A stretch of DNA of 54,960 bases from an uncultured Muribaculaceae bacterium (lineage in GTDB: Bacteria; Bacteroidota; Bacteroidia; Bacteroidales; Muribaculaceae). The notes under the pieces were generated by a model. It was not told the DNA's origin, ran no database searches, and saw only the letters and a program-made list of their open reading frames with translations. Of this stretch, positions 35,402 through 44,054 are shown in pieces (the stretch's first letter is position 1; every line of letters begins with the position of its first letter). The DNA is taken from NCBI GenBank assembly GCA_904501735.1, contig CAJGBY010000014.1, positions 1 through 54,960 on the forward strand. Direction: 5' to 3'. Both the position numbers and the translations under genes were made by a program.

Positions 35402-35977
35402 ATGAGAAAAAGTATTTTAGTAGTGCTTGTAGCAGGTGTTATGCTATCGGTAACATCGTGCGAAATGGGCGCGAAGAAAGAAGCAACAGAAAGCGCTGTA
35501 GAAGAAGTGGCAGTAGATACTGTTGAGGTAAAAGAAGAGGTTGAGGAAGTGGTAGAAACGCCTAAAAAGAAAGAAGTAAAGCAACAAGAACCACAAAAAG
35601 AAGTTCAACCAAAGCAAGAAGCACCAAAGGTGGAAGAAGTGCCACAAGAGATAGGTGCAAGCCCTGATGCAGTGTACATGCTTGATGATAGCGAAACTGA
35701 AACATCGCCAAAATTCCCTGATGGAGAGAAAGCAATGAAGAAATTATTGAAGAAGGCTTTGCGTAAGGGACAAAAAGGCGAAAAGGCGCGTTTCAAAGCA
35801 AGTATTGTTATTAAGGCTGACGGCACGGTGGGACGAGTTCAATTCACCGAGTGTGGCTATAAGGACGAGTACAAGCCAGAAATTATAGAAGCATTGCGTG
35901 CTTTGCCAGCATTCACTCCAGGCACAAAAGATGGTAAGCCAGTGGATTCGTGGTATTACTTAAACTACAAAAGATAA
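35402..35977 (+). CDS. Lipoprotein with acidic/basic linker and TonB-C-like domain
   Basis: A 191-residue lipoprotein: lipobox LSVTSC near residues 15-20, then about 75 residues made almost only of E, K, V, P and Q, then a TonB C-terminal-like domain (about 100-190) with SPKFPDGEKAMKKL, VIKADGTVGRVQF and GKPVDSWYYLNYK. The domain resembles that of the preceding gene product, so the two look like diverged partners. I start at ATG 35402, because the longer reading puts residues ahead of the lipoprotein signal. It is the last gene of the unit, followed by a strong terminator six bases after the stop. The function is unknown. Confidence 0.75.
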   Translation: MRKSILVVLVAGVMLSVTSCEMGAKKEATESAVEEVAVDTVEVKEEVEEVVETPKKKEVKQQEPQKEVQPKQEAPKVEEVPQEIGASPDAVYMLDDSETETSPKFPDGEKAMKKLLKKALRKGQKGEKARFKASIVIKADGTVGRVQFTECGYKDEYKPEIIEALRALPAFTPGTKDGKPVDSWYYLNYKR

Positions 35978-35982
35978 ATGAT

Positions 35983-36014
35983 AAAAAAATCATCTCAAAG
36001 GAGATGATTTTTTT
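35983..36014 (+). terminator. Terminator of the radical SAM unit
   Basis: A perfect 14-bp stem (35983-35996 with 36001-36014), an AAAG loop and A and T runs on its two sides, right after the lipoprotein gene. It could work in both directions. Confidence 0.88.
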
Positions 36015-36137
36015 ATGTGCTAAGGAGAAGAAGAAATTCCTTTGTTGAAGCCAGTTTGCGTAAATAATGATGCTTTGGTTGAGGCTTGAAAGGGGGTGTG
36101 ACAAGTTGCTAAAAAATTGTAAATTAAGATTTTGAAT

Positions 36138-36168
36138 TATGTAGATTGAATAAAAATGCTTAATTTTG
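36138..36168 (+). promoter_or_regulatory. Possible promoter of the kinase-like gene
   Basis: TATG (36138-36141), a 19-base spacer, then TAATTTTG (36161-36168) followed by C. The -7 is good and the -33 weak. The start codon at 36218 lies 50 bases below. Confidence 0.45.
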
Positions 36169-36217
36169 CACCCCGAAAAGATTTTAAGAAAGAAGAAAGA
36201 TATATAGAGTACTCGTG

Positions 36218-37057
36218 ATGAGGGTTATAGCAGAATGTAATTCTACCGAATCGGTATGGGCTTTGGTAGAAAATCAAGAAATAATAGAAAAAGTGGGAAC
36301 GAATGGTTTCAATCCATTCATTCAATCAAGAAGAGAAATTAGCCACACAATTAGACTTGAATTGCCTGATACATTTTTCAAGCGTCGTTGGGAACATGTA
36401 CACATTTATGGGTCGGGTTGTAGCACTGCCGAGCGAAAGAAATTGGTGGAGCTATCGGCTGTGGCACAATTCAAAACACCTGTAACAGTAGAGAGTAATT
36501 TGCTTGGTGTCGCTCGTGGATTATTGGGCGAAAATGCAGGTATAGCATGTATTTTGAGTGCAGGCTCAAACTCTTGTCAATATAATGGTAGTGAGATAGT
36601 TAACAAAGTGCGTTCACTTGGTTTTATTCTTGGTGATGAAGGCAGTGGTTCGTCGCTCGGACGACTATTGGTGAGCGACTGTTTGAAGGGTCTTGCACCA
36701 CAAGAAATTAGTAGCGCATTCTACGAAAAATATCAAATTACGCCTGAAGAAGTCATGGATATGGTGTTCTCGGGTCGTCAAGCTCATATATGGTTGAGTA
36801 AGTACTCTAATTTCTTGAATGAACACCTTGACAACGACTATGTGAACCAATTGGTTCGCACTGAATTTAAGCGCTTTTTTGAGCGTAATATTTTCCAGTA
36901 CGAATATGAAAAATATCCGGTGAGCATAGTTGGAAATGTGGCTTGTTTGTTTGAGCAAACTTTACGAGAAGTAGCTCACGAACTTGGTGTTGAAATAGGA
37001 AAAATCGAAGCGAGTTCGCTCGATGGATTGATAAAATATCACTCGCAGGAAAAATGA
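36218..37057 (+). CDS. BadF/BadG-type sugar kinase paralogue, probable pseudokinase
   Basis: A 279-residue protein of the ASKHA/BadF family, the same length as the MurK-like kinase at 50678-51517 and clearly its paralogue (shared AGIACI, GSNSC, ILGDEGSG, LGRLLV/LGKLLV). Key positions differ. The phosphate-1 motif DCGSTK of MurK is ECNSTE here (E6, N8, E11). The aspartate D95 expected to act as catalytic base is N94. GTGSN is SAGSN. In characterised N-acetylglucosamine kinases these residues bind ATP-Mg and activate the sugar hydroxyl, so kinase activity is doubtful. It may bind the sugar as a sensor. It has its own weak promoter and terminator and precedes the salvage operon. I start at ATG 36218; the codon before it is an in-frame GTG. 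Confidence 0.8.
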   Translation: MRVIAECNSTESVWALVENQEIIEKVGTNGFNPFIQSRREISHTIRLELPDTFFKRRWEHVHIYGSGCSTAERKKLVELSAVAQFKTPVTVESNLLGVARGLLGENAGIACILSAGSNSCQYNGSEIVNKVRSLGFILGDEGSGSSLGRLLVSDCLKGLAPQEISSAFYEKYQITPEEVMDMVFSGRQAHIWLSKYSNFLNEHLDNDYVNQLVRTEFKRFFERNIFQYEYEKYPVSIVGNVACLFEQTLREVAHELGVEIGKIEASSLDGLIKYHSQEK

Positions 37058-37101
37058 TGATTTTGGAGTAAAATCTGACCGAAAATATTGGTGAAAAGAC
37101 T

Positions 37102-37157
37102 AAAAAAGTGCTTAATGCTTAAAATTTGTTTACAAATTAGCAATTAAGCACTTTTTT
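37102..37157 (+). terminator. Long hairpin terminator after the kinase-like gene
   Basis: A perfect 15-bp outer stem (37102-37116 with 37143-37157) plus an inner stem AATTTG/CAAATT, ending in a T run. A and T runs on both sides would also allow use from the other strand. Confidence 0.85.
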
Positions 37158-37158
37158 G

Positions 37159-37190
37159 TTTCGTTATGTGAATAGAATGTGCTATATTTG
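37159..37190 (+). promoter_or_regulatory. Promoter of the peptidoglycan salvage operon
   Basis: TTTC (37159-37162), a 20-base spacer, then TATATTTG (37183-37190). It starts directly after the terminator stem. The first gene begins 80 bases below. Confidence 0.5.
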
Positions 37191-37269
37191 TATGAATTGC
37201 AGTAGGTGTATGCTTTTTGCAATTTTTAGAAGAAAAACTAAATCTGAGAAACAAAGAATTTTAACCAAT

Positions 37270-40200
37270 ATGAGAAAGATTTTCTTGACATTATTGTCGG
37301 TATGTGTGATGGGTGTTGCAGGAGCAACAGCTCAAAAATCGCTTGATGCTGCAGTGAAAGATAGCATCCAAGCAAAGATCGCTACAACCGTTCCTGAAAA
37401 GATGGGAATCGGTAATGTGATAGTGAAGAAAGCTACTGTGAACGAAAAGAAGAAAGTAGTAACAGTGGATGTGAATGAAGTGTATGGCGATGTGCCTTTT
37501 ACAGTAACTGATTTGGTGTATGTAAAAAGTTTGATCCAAGGTCAATTGCCTGAAAAATACAAGTCATACAAAGTAGAATTGACTATCAAGGACAATGATG
37601 CAAGCAAGTATATCCCTGTTTTCTCAAAGAAATACAGAAAAAAGAATGAAAAATTCATCACATCGCAAGATCCAAACGATACTTATGCACAAGGTTTGAA
37701 TGGCAATGTGATTGCATTGTGGCAAAGCCATGGTTGGTACTTCGAGCCAAAGTTGAACCGTTGGGAATGGCAACGCGCTCGTATCTTCCAAACAGTAGAA
37801 GACCTTTACACACAAGGTTATGTGATGCCTTTCCTTATGCCAATGCTTGAAAATGCAGGTGCTTATGTGATCAGCCCACGCGAACGCGATATCAACACAT
37901 TCGAACAAATCGTTGACGAAGATGGTAAGTATGCTTATCGTGGATATAGCGAACAACGTAAGGGTGAAAAGTGGCACGAAGGTGAAGGCGAAGGTTTCGC
38001 TTACAACCGTCAAGAATACCGCGATGTTGAAAATCCTTTCAAAGAAGGTTCTTATCGCGAAGTTGCTACATCAAAGAAGGCTGATAAAGTGTCAACAGCA
38101 AAATGGGACGCTGAAGTGCCTTGCGATGGTGACTACGCAGTTTATATCTCGTATGTAACTAAGGAAAATAGTGCAAAAGATGTTCAATACACTGTAAACA
38201 GCCAAGCTGGTGCTAAGAAATTCACAGTAAATCAAACAATGGGTGGTGGTACATGGTTGTATCTTGGTCATTTCCCATTGAAGGCTGGCTTGAACGAAGC
38301 TGTAGTGGAAGTGAGCAACTTCTCAAAAGAAGAAGGCGTGGTAACTGCCGATGCTGTCAAGATCGGTGGTGGTGTGGGTAACATTGCACGCAAGGTGAAA
38401 GCTATGAGCGAAAATGTGAAGAGCGATCACAACAAGAAATCGGGTAAGATCGAAATGCCTGATGTAGATTATCGCTGGCAAAAGAGTGGCTATCCTCGTT
38501 TCACTGAAGGTGCTCGTTACTTCCTACAATGGGCAGGTGTTCCAGATTCAGTGTACTCACCAACTGAAGGTGTAAACGACTATACTGACGACTATAGCTG
38601 TCGTGGCCGTTGGGTGAACTACTTAGCAAACGGTTCAAGAGTAAATCCAGAAGAAAAAGGTTTGAATATTCCAGTTGACTTGGCATTTGCATTCCATACA
38701 GATGCTGGTACAACTCCAAACGACTCAATTATCGGTACATTAGGTATCTATATGTCAAAGAAATTTGATGAATATGCCGACGGAACACCTCGTATCTTGT
38801 CGCGCGACTTGACCGATAAGATTATGACTAATATCGTGAACGATGTACGCGCTCATTTTGAGCCAAACTGGACTCGTCGTGGTATGTGGGACCGTTCATA
38901 CGCAGAAGCTCGTGTGCCAGAAGTGCCAACAATGCTTCTTGAACTTCTTTCTCACCAAAACTTCGCTGATATGAAGTATGGTTTGGATCCAACATTCCGT
39001 TTCACAGTGAGCCGCGCAATCTATAAGGGTATGTTGCAATTCATCGCTAAGCGTGATGGTCGTCCTTACACAGTTCAACCATTGCCAGTGAATTCGTTCG
39101 CAATTGCAAAGCAAGGCGAAAATGAATTCTGCTTGACATGGAAGCCAACAGCAGATACATTGACAGCAAACTCAGATGCATCGGCATATCTTGTATATGA
39201 AAGAATCGGTAAGGGTGCATTCAAGGTGATCGCAAAGACAGTAGAACCTAAATATGTAGCAACAGTGAAGGATAACCTAATCCACAGCTACAAGGTAGTG
39301 GCATTGAACGAAGGTGGTAAGAGCTTCCCAAGTGAAGTGCTTTCATTGGGCGTTGCTCCAAAGTCAAAGGGCATGGTAATGGTAGTGAATAGCTTCACTC
39401 GCGTATCGGCTCCAGATTGGTTTGATGCTGGTGATATCGCAGGATTCTGTGATGAAAAAGACCCAGGTGTTCCATATATTAACGACATTAGCTACATCGG
39501 TGCACAAAACGAATTCCGTCGCGAAATTCCTTGGATGGATGACGATGCATCGGGCTTCGGTAACAGCCGTTCAAACTATGAAAAGAGTGTGATTGCAGGT
39601 AATACATTTGATTACCCAATCGTTCATGGTGAAGCTCTTATGGCAGCTGGTTACTCATTTGTATCAAGCAGCGTAGCAGCATTTGCAAACAATGCAATCG
39701 ATGCAAAACAATATTGTGCAGTCGATTTGATTATGGGTAAGCAAAAAGAAGTGAAGGTGGGTCGTGGCGCAGTGCCAAACCGTTTCAAGATCATGACTCC
39801 TGAACTTATGAACGCACTTACTGAATATACAAAGGCTGGCGGTAATGTGATGATGACAGGTTCATTTATCGCAAGCGATATTTGGGATAAGAAAGATGCT
39901 GTAGAAACTGAAAAGACATTTGCTGCCGAAGTACTTGGTTACAAGTGGCGTGTAGGTCAAGCAGCTGTAGAAGGTAAGGTTTATGCAGTGCCAAGCATTC
40001 ACAAGGCATTGAGTGAAGATGGAGCATGGAGCTTTGTGACTGCGTTCAACGAAAAGGTGTATGCAGTGCAATCACCAGATGCAGTGTTCCCAGCAGATAC
40101 AAAGACAGGTGCAACAGTGCTAAGATATAGCGAAAACAATATCCCTGCAGGTGTTGCAGCATCAAAGGATGGCTATAAGACATTCATCATGGGCGTACCA

Positions 40201-40272
40201 TTTGAAGTAATAGAAACTGAAGCAGAACGCAATGCGTTGATGCAACGAGTAATGAACTTTTTTGAGAAATAA
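37270..40272 (+). CDS. Exported amidase-like protein with golvesin-type insert and fibronectin-like domain
   Basis: A 1000-residue protein with a signal peptide (1-21, ending ATAQ). An N-acetylmuramoyl-L-alanine amidase-like fold appears split. One part has LWQSHGWYF (H154) and another has FHTDAG (H476) and EVPTMLLELLSH (E558), which together could be the zinc and catalytic residues. Between them (about 260-390) is a beta domain like the golvesin C-terminal domain (AEVPCDGDYAVYISY). A fibronectin type III-like domain (about 610-690) and an alpha/beta C-terminal part follow. Homologues are often labelled xanthan lyase, which I think is misleading here. As first gene of a MurNAc salvage operon it probably cuts stem peptides from wall material outside the cytoplasm. 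The ATG at 37270 is preferred because the signal peptide begins there. Confidence 0.75.
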   Translation: MRKIFLTLLSVCVMGVAGATAQKSLDAAVKDSIQAKIATTVPEKMGIGNVIVKKATVNEKKKVVTVDVNEVYGDVPFTVTDLVYVKSLIQGQLPEKYKSYKVELTIKDNDASKYIPVFSKKYRKKNEKFITSQDPNDTYAQGLNGNVIALWQSHGWYFEPKLNRWEWQRARIFQTVEDLYTQGYVMPFLMPMLENAGAYVISPRERDINTFEQIVDEDGKYAYRGYSEQRKGEKWHEGEGEGFAYNRQEYRDVENPFKEGSYREVATSKKADKVSTAKWDAEVPCDGDYAVYISYVTKENSAKDVQYTVNSQAGAKKFTVNQTMGGGTWLYLGHFPLKAGLNEAVVEVSNFSKEEGVVTADAVKIGGGVGNIARKVKAMSENVKSDHNKKSGKIEMPDVDYRWQKSGYPRFTEGARYFLQWAGVPDSVYSPTEGVNDYTDDYSCRGRWVNYLANGSRVNPEEKGLNIPVDLAFAFHTDAGTTPNDSIIGTLGIYMSKKFDEYADGTPRILSRDLTDKIMTNIVNDVRAHFEPNWTRRGMWDRSYAEARVPEVPTMLLELLSHQNFADMKYGLDPTFRFTVSRAIYKGMLQFIAKRDGRPYTVQPLPVNSFAIAKQGENEFCLTWKPTADTLTANSDASAYLVYERIGKGAFKVIAKTVEPKYVATVKDNLIHSYKVVALNEGGKSFPSEVLSLGVAPKSKGMVMVVNSFTRVSAPDWFDAGDIAGFCDEKDPGVPYINDISYIGAQNEFRREIPWMDDDASGFGNSRSNYEKSVIAGNTFDYPIVHGEALMAAGYSFVSSSVAAFANNAIDAKQYCAVDLIMGKQKEVKVGRGAVPNRFKIMTPELMNALTEYTKAGGNVMMTGSFIASDIWDKKDAVETEKTFAAEVLGYKWRVGQAAVEGKVYAVPSIHKALSEDGAWSFVTAFNEKVYAVQSPDAVFPADTKTGATVLRYSENNIPAGVAASKDGYKTFIMGVPFEVIETEAERNALMQRVMNFFEK

Positions 40273-40311
40273 TAAATAAACAACTAATAATAATTACAAA
40301 TTTTAAGAACA

Positions 40312-41775
40312 ATGTGCAAGACAATTAACTGTTTCGTGCCATTTGCAAGTGCAGAACAAGCAAAGGCTACGGTAGAAGCTTTGAAAGCGAGTGAACAAGT
40401 GAAGAATGTATATCTTCTAAAGACTGCTGAAGCAGAAGGAACTTTGGAAGGTTGTGAATCAATCGAAATCAAGTCGCTTTATGCAACTGATACAATCAAG
40501 AAGATTGCTGAAAAGGCTGATGCAGACTATGTTCTTCTTTACACAAAGTATGACACTTTGGTACCAGGTATGTTTGCTATCGAAAGAATGACATCATTGG
40601 CAAGCGATAGCGGTGCTGCTATGGTTTATGCTGACCACTACCAAGTAGTAGACGGCAAGCAAACTAACGCACCAGTGATTGACTATCAATTTGGTAGCTT
40701 GCGTGACGATTTCGATTTCGGTTCAGTATTGTTGTTCAATGCTGCCGCTTATAAGGAAGCTGCTGCTGGTATCGACAAGGAATATGAACACGCTGGTTTG
40801 TACGATTTGCGTTTGCGCATCTCTCGTATTGCAAACCTTGTTCACATCAATGAATATTTATACAGCGATGTACAGCTTGATACTCGTAAGAGTGGTGAAA
40901 AGATTTTCGACTATGTAGATCCAAGAAACCGTGGTCGTCAAATCGAAATGGAACAAGCATGTACAGAACACTTGAAGGCAATCGGTGGCTATCTTGCTCC
41001 AGAATTTGAAACTATCGAATTCAACAAGGGTGAATTTGAAGTTGAAGCATCTGTTATGATCCCAGTGCGCAACCGTATCCGCACAATCCGCGATGCTATC
41101 CGTTCAGTATTGTCACAAAAGTGTGATTTCAAGTTCAACCTTATCGTAGTAGATAACGGTTCAACTGACGGAACAACTGAAGCAATCCAAGAATTCAAGG
41201 ATGACGAACGCCTAATCCACATCATCCCAGAACGCAAGGATCTTGGTATCGGTGGTTGCTGGAACCTTGGTGCATATCACCCTAAGTGTGGTAAGTTCAT
41301 CGTTCAATTGGATAGTGATGACGTTTACAAAGATGAAAACACTCTTCAAACAATGGTGAATGCGTTCTACGAACAAAACTGCGCAATGGTTGTAGGTACT
41401 TACATGATGACTGACTTCAACATGAACATGATCGCTCCAGGTATCATCGACCACAAGGAATGGACACCAGAAAACGGTCGCAACAATGCACTTCGTATCA
41501 ACGGTCTTGGTGCACCTCGTGCATTCTATACTCCAGTACTTCGCGAAGTTAAGGTTCCTAACACAAGCTACGGTGAAGACTATGCACTTGGTTTGAATAT
41601 CTCTCGTAACTTCCAAATCGGTCGTATCTACGAACCAGTTTATATGTGCCGTCGTTGGGATGACAACAGTGATGCATCACTTGATATCGTGAAGATGAAC
41701 GGTCACAACCTATACAAGGACCGCATCCGTACATGGGAACTTGAAGCTCGTATTGCAAAAAACAAGAAAGCTTAA
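40312..41775 (+). CDS. Family 2 glycosyltransferase with two GT-A-like domains
   Basis: A 487-residue cytosolic protein. The C-terminal half (about 245-450) is a standard GT2 domain: SVMIPVRNR (247-255), IVVDNGSTDGT (278-288), the metal-binding DSDD (334-337) and GEDYALGLNI near 421-430. The N-terminal half (1-230) has the same rough layout, but YTKYD (77-81) stands where the metal motif should be, so it looks like a non-catalytic copy. No membrane segment is visible. It lies between the amidase-like gene (39 bases) and the DUF4922 gene (4 bases). Acceptor and donor are unknown; its place in a salvage operon suggests a sugar built from recovered amino sugars. Confidence 0.8.
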   Translation: MCKTINCFVPFASAEQAKATVEALKASEQVKNVYLLKTAEAEGTLEGCESIEIKSLYATDTIKKIAEKADADYVLLYTKYDTLVPGMFAIERMTSLASDSGAAMVYADHYQVVDGKQTNAPVIDYQFGSLRDDFDFGSVLLFNAAAYKEAAAGIDKEYEHAGLYDLRLRISRIANLVHINEYLYSDVQLDTRKSGEKIFDYVDPRNRGRQIEMEQACTEHLKAIGGYLAPEFETIEFNKGEFEVEASVMIPVRNRIRTIRDAIRSVLSQKCDFKFNLIVVDNGSTDGTTEAIQEFKDDERLIHIIPERKDLGIGGCWNLGAYHPKCGKFIVQLDSDDVYKDENTLQTMVNAFYEQNCAMVVGTYMMTDFNMNMIAPGIIDHKEWTPENGRNNALRINGLGAPRAFYTPVLREVKVPNTSYGEDYALGLNISRNFQIGRIYEPVYMCRRWDDNSDASLDIVKMNGHNLYKDRIRTWELEARIAKNKKA

Positions 41776-41779
41776 TAAA

Positions 41780-42712
41780 ATGGCAGCATTCACATCTAAG
41801 GACGTAGAAAATTTGTTCCAACGCCAATTTGAGGTGTGGGAAACAGCTAAAAATAATTTTGAAGCGCTCAAAGGTGTAAAGGTTAAGGCATTGAAAGTGG
41901 GTAACGCCACTTTCAATGTCCAATTTAACCCAGGACGCATCGTATCGAGTGCAGCAAAGGTAGACGCTAAGTCATTGGCAGAGCGTAAGTGCTTCTTGTG
42001 TGCGGCAAATCGCCCAGCAGTTCAAGAAGGTCTTGCATGGGAAAACTATACAGTTCTAATCAACCCATTCCCAATCTTCCCTCGTCACTTGACAATACCT
42101 TGCAACGATCATACAGACCAACTTATTTCGGGTCGCATCGGCGATATGATGTCGATTGCGGCTTTGTTGCCTGAATACATTTTGTTCTATAATGGTCCAA
42201 AGTGTGGCGCATCAGCTCCTGACCACATGCACTTCCAAGCAGGTAATAAGGGCTTTATGACATTTGATACTGACCTTGCAAAGGGTGACAAGACACTTGT
42301 AAAGGAAGTAGAAGGCGCAAAGGTGGAATATGTAAAGGGTCTTGGTCGTGTGGCATTCGTTGTGTCGGCTTCAAAGAAGGAAGCAGGCGAAGCATTGTTC
42401 AACGAACTATTTGCTGCGTTGCCACAAAAGGCTGATGAAACTGAAGCTATGCTTAACATCTTGTGTTGGGTAGAAGGCGAAGAATGGAAGATTGCAGTAT
42501 TCCCAAGAAAGCAACACCGTCCATCTTGCTACTCAGCTGAAGGAGATGCAAATATCCTTATATCACCTGCATCGGTGGATATGGGTGGCGTGTTTATCAC
42601 TCCATTGGAAAAAGACTTCGAAAAGATTACTTCAGAAGACATTCAAATGATTCTTGATGAAGTGTGCTTCAGCGAAGCAGATGCAGAACAATTAATTAGT
42701 ATCTTAAAGTAA
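41780..42712 (+). CDS. DUF4922 protein, HIT/GalT-like nucleotidyl transferase fold
   Basis: A 310-residue cytosolic protein resembling DUF4922 and the GalT/HIT superfamily. Seen: CFLCAANRP (C71, C74, a possible zinc pair as in GalT), a PFPIFPRHLTIPC segment (96-108) as in HIT proteins, and HMHFQAG (149-155) with the H-x-H-x-Q form used by GalT-type transferases, where the second histidine takes up the nucleotide. Members of this superfamily move nucleotide groups on sugar phosphates. The gene is four bases after the glycosyltransferase, so it may make or use that enzyme's nucleotide-sugar donor. I start at ATG 41780; the longer reading overlaps the transferase gene. No activity is known to me for this group. 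Confidence 0.75.
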   Translation: MAAFTSKDVENLFQRQFEVWETAKNNFEALKGVKVKALKVGNATFNVQFNPGRIVSSAAKVDAKSLAERKCFLCAANRPAVQEGLAWENYTVLINPFPIFPRHLTIPCNDHTDQLISGRIGDMMSIAALLPEYILFYNGPKCGASAPDHMHFQAGNKGFMTFDTDLAKGDKTLVKEVEGAKVEYVKGLGRVAFVVSASKKEAGEALFNELFAALPQKADETEAMLNILCWVEGEEWKIAVFPRKQHRPSCYSAEGDANILISPASVDMGGVFITPLEKDFEKITSEDIQMILDEVCFSEADAEQLISILK

Positions 42713-42726
42713 TTAGACATAGAACT

Positions 42727-44046
42727 ATGAGTAATGTACCTCAAGTGCAAGTAGGTATTATGCACGAGCCAAATGTGGATTTCGTACTACACGGAACATA
42801 CACAGTGAATGGCAAAGAAGTGACAGGCGCACAATCGGCAACTCTTGTTGATGGAAAAGTGTGCTGGAACGGCGAAGTGTGTGATGAATTCTTGTTTGAA
42901 CCAACAAATATAGAAACTGACTCATTTGAGTTGGTAGGTGTAACAATCGGTGTTAACTTCCACTGGGAACGCAAAGAAAACCAATCGTTCCGTGGTTCGC
43001 TACGCTTGATTGTAGAACATGGAGCTATCTGCCCAGTGAATATCCTATCGGTAGAAGAATATCTATTGAGTGTGATTTCGAGCGAAATGAGTGCAACAGC
43101 ATCATTGGAACTATTGAAGGCACACGCAGTGATTTCTCGTAGCTGGCTATTGGCGCAAATGGATAAGAGTAAGAAATTGGCAGCAGGCGCTGAAAAGTAC
43201 TGCGCATGCACTCAAACTGAAGACGAATTGGTGAAATGGTATGACCGTGAAGACCACTTCAACTTCGATGTGTGTGCCGACGACCATTGTCAACGCTATC
43301 AGGGTATTACTCGTTCGTCAACACAAACAGTGCGTGATGCAATCAAGGCAACTTGGGGTGAAGTACTAATGTATGACGGAGAACTTTGTGATGCACGCTT
43401 CTCAAAGAGCTGTGGTGGTGTTTACGAAGAATTTGAAAACTGTTGGGAACCTAAGCATTATGATTATCTTGTGGCTCGTCTAGACGGTGCTGATGAGATG
43501 AACTTCCCTGATTTGACAGTCGAAGAAAATGCTCGTGAATGGATCCTAAACGCTCCTGAAGCATATTGCAACACTAACGATAAGAAAATCCTATCACAAG
43601 TGTTGAATAACTACGACCAAGAAACAACAGACTTCTATCGTTGGAAGGTTGAATATACTCAAGAAGAACTATCAAAGTTGATTCTTGACCGTTCGGGCGT
43701 AGATTATGGTACAATACTTGACCTTGAACCAGTGTCTCGTGGTACATCAGGTCGTCTTTACCGCTTGAAGATTGTGGGTGATAAGAAAACTCAAATCATC
43801 GGTAAGGAACTTGAAATTCGCCGCACATTGTCGCCATCACACTTGTATAGCTCAGCATTTGTAGTAGAAAAGCAAGATGTTGATGCTAACGGTGTACCTC
43901 AAAAGTTTGTTCTTCATGGAGCAGGTTGGGGTCATGGCGTAGGTTTGTGTCAAATTGGCGCTGCAGTAATGGGTGAAAAGGGCTTCGGCTACAAAGAAAT
44001 TCTATTACATTATTTTATTAACGCATCAATCGATAAATTATATTAA
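42727..44046 (+). CDS. SpoIID/LytB-domain protein without signal peptide
   Basis: A 439-residue protein with the SpoIID/LytB domain, known from sporulation SpoIID as a lytic transglycosylase on glycan strands stripped of peptides. Seen: VEEYLLSVISSEMSATASLE near 110-130 with the catalytic-type glutamate in SSEM, RSWLLA, and the C-terminal HGAGWGHGVGLCQIG (about 398-412). There is no signal peptide or membrane segment at the N-terminus, and the 14-base gap after DUF4922 leaves no room for one, so it appears cytosolic. That suggests it acts on imported muropeptides or anhydro-sugars rather than on the wall. A role in salvage is inferred from position between DUF4922 and ampG. Confidence 0.8.
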   Translation: MSNVPQVQVGIMHEPNVDFVLHGTYTVNGKEVTGAQSATLVDGKVCWNGEVCDEFLFEPTNIETDSFELVGVTIGVNFHWERKENQSFRGSLRLIVEHGAICPVNILSVEEYLLSVISSEMSATASLELLKAHAVISRSWLLAQMDKSKKLAAGAEKYCACTQTEDELVKWYDREDHFNFDVCADDHCQRYQGITRSSTQTVRDAIKATWGEVLMYDGELCDARFSKSCGGVYEEFENCWEPKHYDYLVARLDGADEMNFPDLTVEENAREWILNAPEAYCNTNDKKILSQVLNNYDQETTDFYRWKVEYTQEELSKLILDRSGVDYGTILDLEPVSRGTSGRLYRLKIVGDKKTQIIGKELEIRRTLSPSHLYSSAFVVEKQDVDANGVPQKFVLHGAGWGHGVGLCQIGAAVMGEKGFGYKEILLHYFINASIDKLY

Positions 44047-44054
44047 TAAGAGTT

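Noticed and set aside
36218..37057. Plain annotation as N-acetylglucosamine kinase
   Set aside because: The aspartate expected to act as base and parts of the phosphate motif are replaced, so activity should not be assumed.
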